Below, in pieces: positions 60,513 through 64,000 of a stretch of 64,000 nt of DNA. The number at the start of each line of letters is the position of its first letter. The stretch's first letter is position 1. This DNA is from Streptosporangiales bacterium (GTDB taxonomy: Bacteria > Actinomycetota > Actinomycetes > Streptosporangiales > WHST01), in assembly GCA_009379825.1 (NCBI GenBank), contig WHTA01000025.1, forward strand, positions 1 to 64,000, written 5' to 3'. The notes beneath the pieces are model-generated. The model saw only the letters and a program-made list of their open reading frames with translations. It did not search any database and was not told where the DNA came from. The translations under genes and the position numbers were made by a program.

Positions 60513-60977
60513 TCACGGGCCCATCAGCAAGGCGGCGTGCAGCTGTTGGTTGATCTCCAGCACCACCAGCGGCAGGACGATCAGCAGTATCAGCACCCAT
60601 CGCGGGAGCGCGAGGCGCACATTGAGCCATCGCCCGCTCAGTTTGCCAACCGCATGGCGTGCGACGAGCGCAATCGCACCGACCACCAGGGGAATACTGA
60701 CCGGGTTGTACGCCCAGGCGAGTCCCCACTCCCCTCGCATGGCGTACCGCACTCCACGGGTGCCACCGCAGAGCGGGTCCATGATCCCGAAGAAGCGATG
60801 CAGCGGCCCGTGCATGTCGATAGGCGGCAACCCGAACACCGCCATCGCCCCGCCGAGAACCAGGCCGCCGAGCGCCACGTAGACCAGTCGGCGGTGCCTG
60901 TCCACCTGCTCCCACCGCAGCCTCAACGACACGCGGGCGGACCGGGTGCGGTGCGACTCGTAGGCACTGGCGGTCAT
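60513..60977 (-). CDS. DUF2752 family membrane protein
   Basis: The 154-residue protein has a basic N-terminus, a helix (LVYVALGGLVLGGAMAVFGL), the DUF2752 signature CGGTRGVRYAMRGEWGLAWAYNPVSIPLV (DPLCGGTR near residue 67), and two further helices (VLILLIVLPLVVLEINQ). ATG 60977 is chosen; an in-frame GTG lies at 60986. A CTAAG-type palindrome begins 28 bases upstream, so it is probably part of the island regulon. Function unknown; DUF2752 proteins have occasionally been linked to envelope or haem genes. Confidence 0.85.
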   Translation of the reverse strand: MTASAYESHRTRSARVSLRLRWEQVDRHRRLVYVALGGLVLGGAMAVFGLPPIDMHGPLHRFFGIMDPLCGGTRGVRYAMRGEWGLAWAYNPVSIPLVVGAIALVARHAVGKLSGRWLNVRLALPRWVLILLIVLPLVVLEINQQLHAALLMGP

Positions 60978-61004
60978 CAGTGGCACTGCTTTCTCTAGAC
61001 GCTC

Positions 61005-61021
61005 TCCTAAGTAGCTTAGAG
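61005..61021. promoter_or_regulatory. CTAAG-N3-CTTAG palindrome upstream of DUF2752
   Basis: TCCTAAG-TAG-CTTAGAG is a 7-3-7 repeat 28 bases before the DUF2752 start on the minus strand. The remainder of 61022-61192 shows no gene. Confidence 0.6.
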
Positions 61022-61192
61022 CATTGCGGGCATACGCGACGCTGCCCCAGTGATGCCGCCCAGCTGTCGCTTCGGGGACGGCTCGTCGATCAGATCGTGT
61101 TCTCGTTCAGCTGAGTCACTCGGATGAGCTGGAGGCGGCCGGGGACGCTCATCGTGACTTCCGCGCCGCCGTAGGGCGAGGTGTCCGACGGG

Positions 61193-62074
61193 TCACGTAC
61201 GCCGGGCCGCGACCAGGTACGCGGTCCCCATCCAGCCACGAACGCCGCGGCCGATCGTTCTCTCCGGATGCGTGCGCCAGCTCCGCGTCCGCCGGCGGAC
61301 GAACTTGTCGAATGGTGGCAGGAGTAGCGTCAAGTCGTAGTGGATCACGTCATCGGGAGCCAGGCCGACGCCGCGCATCTTGCCTCGGAGCCTCCGTGGC
61401 GGCACCGCCCGGATGCCCGAGGTGCGGACTCCGTGCCGTCGTTCGGGAGGTACTCCCGCCACCCGTTCAAGTCGTCCGAGAAGGCGAACCGCCGGCCAGT
61501 AGAGCACCCACTCGAAGAGCCGGTAAGGGCTGAGCGGATTGAGCATGGTCGCCAGCAGGAGGCCGTTCGGTCGGAGCACCCGCGCGGCCTCGCGCAGCGC
61601 GCAGGAAGCATCGGTGTACTCCAGCACCCCCATCGCGAGAACGACGTCGAAGCTGGCATCGGGGAAGGGCAGGCACTCCGCTCGCGCCACCTGGAGCCGG
61701 GCGATGTCCCCGACTCGCTCCCTGGCGGCGTCGACCATAGCCGGCGACTGGTCGCACGCCGTGATACGGAGGTCGCCACCGCGAGTGTCGAGCAGATGTC
61801 GTACCAGCATGCCGGGGCCACAGCCGACGTCGAGAAGATCGCCGCCGCGATGCTCGCCTAGCGATTGCTCGATGGCATGCATCCGTGAGTGGAAGTACCG
61901 TGCTGACGGGCCGTCACCCTCATGCGATGCCGCATAGCTGGCGGCCGCTTCTCGGCTCTCGTATTGCGTCCAGACGACACTCTCACGAACCGAACGCCCG
62001 GCCCTGTCGGCCGACCGCCGGGCGCCATGCAGCGACACAACTACCTCCATCGACCGACTCGTTGACCCGTTCAC
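61193..62074 (-). CDS. Class I SAM-dependent methyltransferase
   Basis: The 293-residue protein has the Rossmann motif I DLLDVGCGPGMLVRHLL (about 78-94), acidic loop ACDQSPAMV, motif LPFPDASFDVVLAMGVLEY and post-motif LREAARVLRPNGLLLATML, the ubiE/COQ5-like pattern. The region after (SPYRLFEWVLYWP) may contact lipid-like substrates. The start is the first in-frame codon; an ATG 24 bases in is possible. It lies downstream of the Lnt-like gene with a CTAAG-type palindrome between, so it has its own promoter. Substrate unknown. Confidence 0.86.
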   Translation of the reverse strand: MNGSTSRSMEVVVSLHGARRSADRAGRSVRESVVWTQYESREAAASYAASHEGDGPSARYFHSRMHAIEQSLGEHRGGDLLDVGCGPGMLVRHLLDTRGGDLRITACDQSPAMVDAARERVGDIARLQVARAECLPFPDASFDVVLAMGVLEYTDASCALREAARVLRPNGLLLATMLNPLSPYRLFEWVLYWPAVRLLGRLERVAGVPPERRHGVRTSGIRAVPPRRLRGKMRGVGLAPDDVIHYDLTLLLPPFDKFVRRRTRSWRTHPERTIGRGVRGWMGTAYLVAARRT

Positions 62075-62126
62075 GTCCTGCTTCCACCGGATACACGACG
62101 TTTCCGGCTGCTACTAGGTTAGCTAG

Positions 62127-62143
62127 AACTAGGTTTCTTAGTA
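62127..62143. promoter_or_regulatory. CTAAG-type palindrome upstream of the methyltransferase
   Basis: AACTAGG-TTT-CTTAGTA is a 7-3-7 repeat with one mismatch, 53 bases before the methyltransferase start and just after the Lnt-like stop. Additional CTAG-rich half-sites (TACTAGG, TTAGCTAG) precede it. Confidence 0.5.
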
Positions 62144-62144
62144 G

Positions 62145-63674
62145 TCAGTTCCTGGAAAGCACACCCGCGTCACCCTTCGATGACACGGGAGGGGCGTCAC
62201 GGGACCGTCGGTTACCGAACGCAGCGAGCAGCAGCGTGAGCAAGGTGGCGCTCAGGATCGGCAAGTCACCGGTACGGGTATACGGAGTGCGCTCGTCTCG
62301 CAACGGTACCCGCGCGGTGAGGACGCCGGGCCGCTCCAGCTCACTGCGCCCGACGACCGTTCCGTCCGGAAGGATGATCGCTGAGTATCCCGTCGGCGCC
62401 GCCTGCAGGACGGTCTGGCCCAGCTCACGGGCTCGCAGCCGCGCAGCTGCAACTTCCATCGCGGGGACTTCCTCGCTCGTGTACGATGCTGCGTTGGTGG
62501 GCACAAGCAATATGTGCCCACCAACGGTCGCGGCGGCCCGTGTGCGGTCGGAGAAGAACACCTCGTAGGAGATCACGATGCCCAACTCGCCGGCAGTCGT
62601 GTCCAACCGCCCGGGCCCGCGGCCGGGGATCGCGTCACGGGGGACGAGCGAGGCGTCGTCCGTAAGTCGCTCGACAAGTGGCCGCATCGGCAGGTACTCG
62701 CCGAACGGCACCCGGTGGACCTTTTCGTAGCGACCACTTACCGACCCGTCAGGGTCCCAGGCGACCGCGGCGTTACGGAAGCGGTCGCCGTCCTGCTCGA
62801 CGACGCCGACGACGAGTGTGGTGTCGAGCTTCCGTGCCAGCGCCGAAAGTCGAGCACCCTGCCCTGACTTGGTCACCGACTCGTCGACGTCGACGACGCC
62901 CTCCGGCCACAGCACCAGGTCCGGTGATCCGTCGATTTGCTGAGTCGCTGCGAAATGTCGTTCGGTGACCTTGCGCGGATCGCTGCGGACAGCAGGGATG
63001 CCGCGTGGCCCACCGCCCTGTACGACAGCGACATCGAGCGACTGCGGCGAGCGCGTCGGCAGCAGCGTGGCGATCCCCACGACGACTGCGATCACGAGCA
63101 ATATGCTCGCGCCGGTGAGCACTCCGCGACGCGTCAGGAGCGGCGCCACCACGGCGACCCCGGCGGCCGCCGGCAAGGCGACGACGAGCAGGGAGCCGCC
63201 GAGCCCCGCGGCAACACCGAAGGGCCCGTCGATCTGCCCGAGGGCGAGACCGGGCAGCGGAAATCCCCCGAGCGGGAACCGCGTCCGTACCGCCTCAAGC
63301 AGCACGAGCGCCGCGGGTACAGCCCACCAGCCGCCGCGGCGACCAGGGACGATCGCCATCGCCGCGGCGAAGAGTCCCACCTCGACCGCAAGCACTGCGA
63401 CGTAGCCGAATGCGTTGAACGACGTGAGCCAGAAGAGCCCAGGACCGAAGAACGTTGCACCGGCTGCCGCGCCCACGAGCAGTCGACGCCTCCATCCGCA
63501 GCCATGGATGGCCATTGCCAGCAAGGCCACGCCAGCGGGCAGGAGCATCCACAAACCTATCGGTGGCATGCTCACGAGCATCATTGCGCCCGCCGTCGCC
63601 GCCAGAGCTACGCGTACAAGTGGGCGCATCTCTACGTTTGTCCAGAAGCCCGTTCGCACAGTCAACCGTGTCAC
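62145..63674 (-). CDS. lnt: Lnt-like apolipoprotein N-acyltransferase with Cys-to-Ser substitution
   Basis: The 509-residue protein has about six N-terminal helices and a C-terminal nitrilase-like domain (about 210-460). The catalytic triad of Lnt is Glu-Lys-Cys; here Glu258 (LVLWPEGVV) and Lys318 (RYEKVHRVPFGEYLP) are kept, but the nucleophile position reads GIVISYEVFFSD, with Ser369 in place of Cys. The codon is TCC, so this is not a one-codon ambiguity. GTG 63674 overlaps the upstream M56 stop (GTGA), fixing the start. Either the enzyme uses Ser or it is a non-acylating paralogue. Confidence 0.88.
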   Translation of the reverse strand: MTRLTVRTGFWTNVEMRPLVRVALAATAGAMMLVSMPPIGLWMLLPAGVALLAMAIHGCGWRRRLLVGAAAGATFFGPGLFWLTSFNAFGYVAVLAVEVGLFAAAMAIVPGRRGGWWAVPAALVLLEAVRTRFPLGGFPLPGLALGQIDGPFGVAAGLGGSLLVVALPAAAGVAVVAPLLTRRGVLTGASILLVIAVVVGIATLLPTRSPQSLDVAVVQGGGPRGIPAVRSDPRKVTERHFAATQQIDGSPDLVLWPEGVVDVDESVTKSGQGARLSALARKLDTTLVVGVVEQDGDRFRNAAVAWDPDGSVSGRYEKVHRVPFGEYLPMRPLVERLTDDASLVPRDAIPGRGPGRLDTTAGELGIVISYEVFFSDRTRAAATVGGHILLVPTNAASYTSEEVPAMEVAAARLRARELGQTVLQAAPTGYSAIILPDGTVVGRSELERPGVLTARVPLRDERTPYTRTGDLPILSATLLTLLLAAFGNRRSRDAPPVSSKGDAGVLSRN

Positions 63675-64000
63675 AGTGGAATCGGGCAGTGACGGTCGAG
63701 TGTCGCCGCGATGGCCGGATTCGCCGCGATGATGCCAGGGGCTGCGAGCAGCCCGATGATGACGGTGGCGCTCCCCGTACGTGCGATTCGACCGAGCGGC
63801 GGATGTTGGGTCAGCATGCGCCGCACCCGTCTCGCGACCCGTTGGCCGCTCGCCCCGAGCGCGCTGCGTGGGATCGGCGCACCGGCGATGCAGAGGACCG
63901 CCGCGGCGATTACCCGACTGTCATGGCGGCGGGCGGCGACGTCGGCGGCGGCGAGTTCGACACAATGCGCTATCTCATCCGCGGCTGTACGAAAGAGCGG
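63671..64000 (-). CDS. M56-family membrane peptidase, C-terminal part (continues beyond the window)
   Basis: The minus strand reads ADEIAHCVELAAADVAARRH then SRVIAAAVLCIAGAPIPRSA, RRVRRMLTQHPPLGRI and a final membrane helix (SATVIIGLLAAPGIIAANPA), stopping at 63671-63673. This matches the C-terminal third of actinobacterial M56 peptidases (helix carrying the third zinc ligand, cytoplasmic linker, last helix). The HExxH part would lie beyond base 64000, with a BlaI-type repressor gene presumably further upstream. Its stop overlaps the Lnt-like gene start. Confidence 0.7.
   Translation of the reverse strand, partial: PLFRTAADEIAHCVELAAADVAARRHDSRVIAAAVLCIAGAPIPRSALGASGQRVARRVRRMLTQHPPLGRIARTGSATVIIGLLAAPGIIAANPAIAATLDRHCPIPL

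Noticed and set aside
13717-62143. Reading the CTAAG palindromes as IdeR/DtxR iron boxes
   Set aside because: Some sites contain TTAGG/CCTAA halves, but the best copies (AACTAAG-ATC-CTTAGTT) do not fit the 19-base iron-box symmetry. An iron regulator remains an alternative to test, not the preferred call.
1-64000. CRISPR arrays, tRNA or rRNA genes
   Set aside because: No regularly spaced direct repeats, cloverleaf-like elements or rRNA-like conserved stretches were seen by eye.

Overview
This is high-GC actinobacterial DNA, probably from the order Pseudonocardiales or a close relative. That placement is inferred from base composition, GTG starts, Tat-exported oxidases, DUF4229, the CbtBA pair and the style of the two-component systems; no rRNA or housekeeping marker confirms it. 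The window reads as a metal-stress and envelope-redox island. It carries mercury, copper and other divalent-metal modules, many small membrane proteins, and an unusually large number of truncated or frameshifted genes. I found no rRNA, tRNA or CRISPR array.

Layout. 0-3.5 kb: a dead esterase, a siderophore ABC operon truncated at both ends, and a YceI protein. 3.7-5.7 kb: a NarL-type two-component system. 5.7-10.5 kb: a DUF2218 relic, a small membrane protein, a LolD-like ATPase, a broken FtsX permease and an Fbp-type lipoprotein. 10.7-14.3 kb: a TetR relic, an anti-sigma-like protein, an M23 peptidase and two envelope proteins. 14.4-18.5 kb: a cysteine-synthase-like enzyme coupled to an MFS transporter, a membrane protein under a CsoR-type palindrome, a CopZ stub and a truncated nuoA. 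18.5-26.9 kb: a mercury region with three MerB-family proteins, MerA, an ArsR regulator, a MerT-like protein, a thioredoxin-like protein, a CcdA-like transporter and MerR, flanked and interrupted by Tn3 and IS1182 relics.

27-31 kb: an OmpR-type two-component system with ferric-reductase-like membrane proteins. 31-36.5 kb: CopC-CopD, SHOCT proteins, a deleted multicopper oxidase and two BlaI/M56 modules, one of them degraded. 36.5-45.5 kb: cytochrome c and thiol-redox genes (CcdA twice, TlpA-type proteins, glutaredoxin, ResB, CcsB) and an Lgt-like protein. 46-50.7 kb: a metallochaperone, a TauE-cupredoxin membrane protein and a CopA-type copper ATPase fused in frame to a DivIVA-like C-terminal domain. 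51-53.5 kb: a CmtR-like regulator with a damaged P1B ATPase. 53.6-57.5 kb: DUF4229, a B12 riboswitch with cbtBA, and relics of PrsW, DUF3105 and DUF305. 57.6-64 kb: a coupled ZIP transporter and multicopper oxidase, DUF2752, a methyltransferase, an Lnt-like protein and the end of another M56 peptidase.

The copper and cytochrome parts appear to share one control element. A 7-3-7 palindrome close to AACTAAG-N3-CTTAGTT recurs at about nine promoters between 13.7 and 62.1 kb and is absent from the mercury block. The BlaI/M56 pairs in the window are the obvious candidate regulators, but that is inference. The most novel single item is the CopA-DivIVA fusion at 47837-50683. The second is the pairing of lipoprotein-maturation paralogues, including an Lnt-like protein with Ser in place of the catalytic Cys, with copper and thiol-redox genes. 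Many of the disruptions are one-base shifts, so assembly error and real decay both have to be considered.
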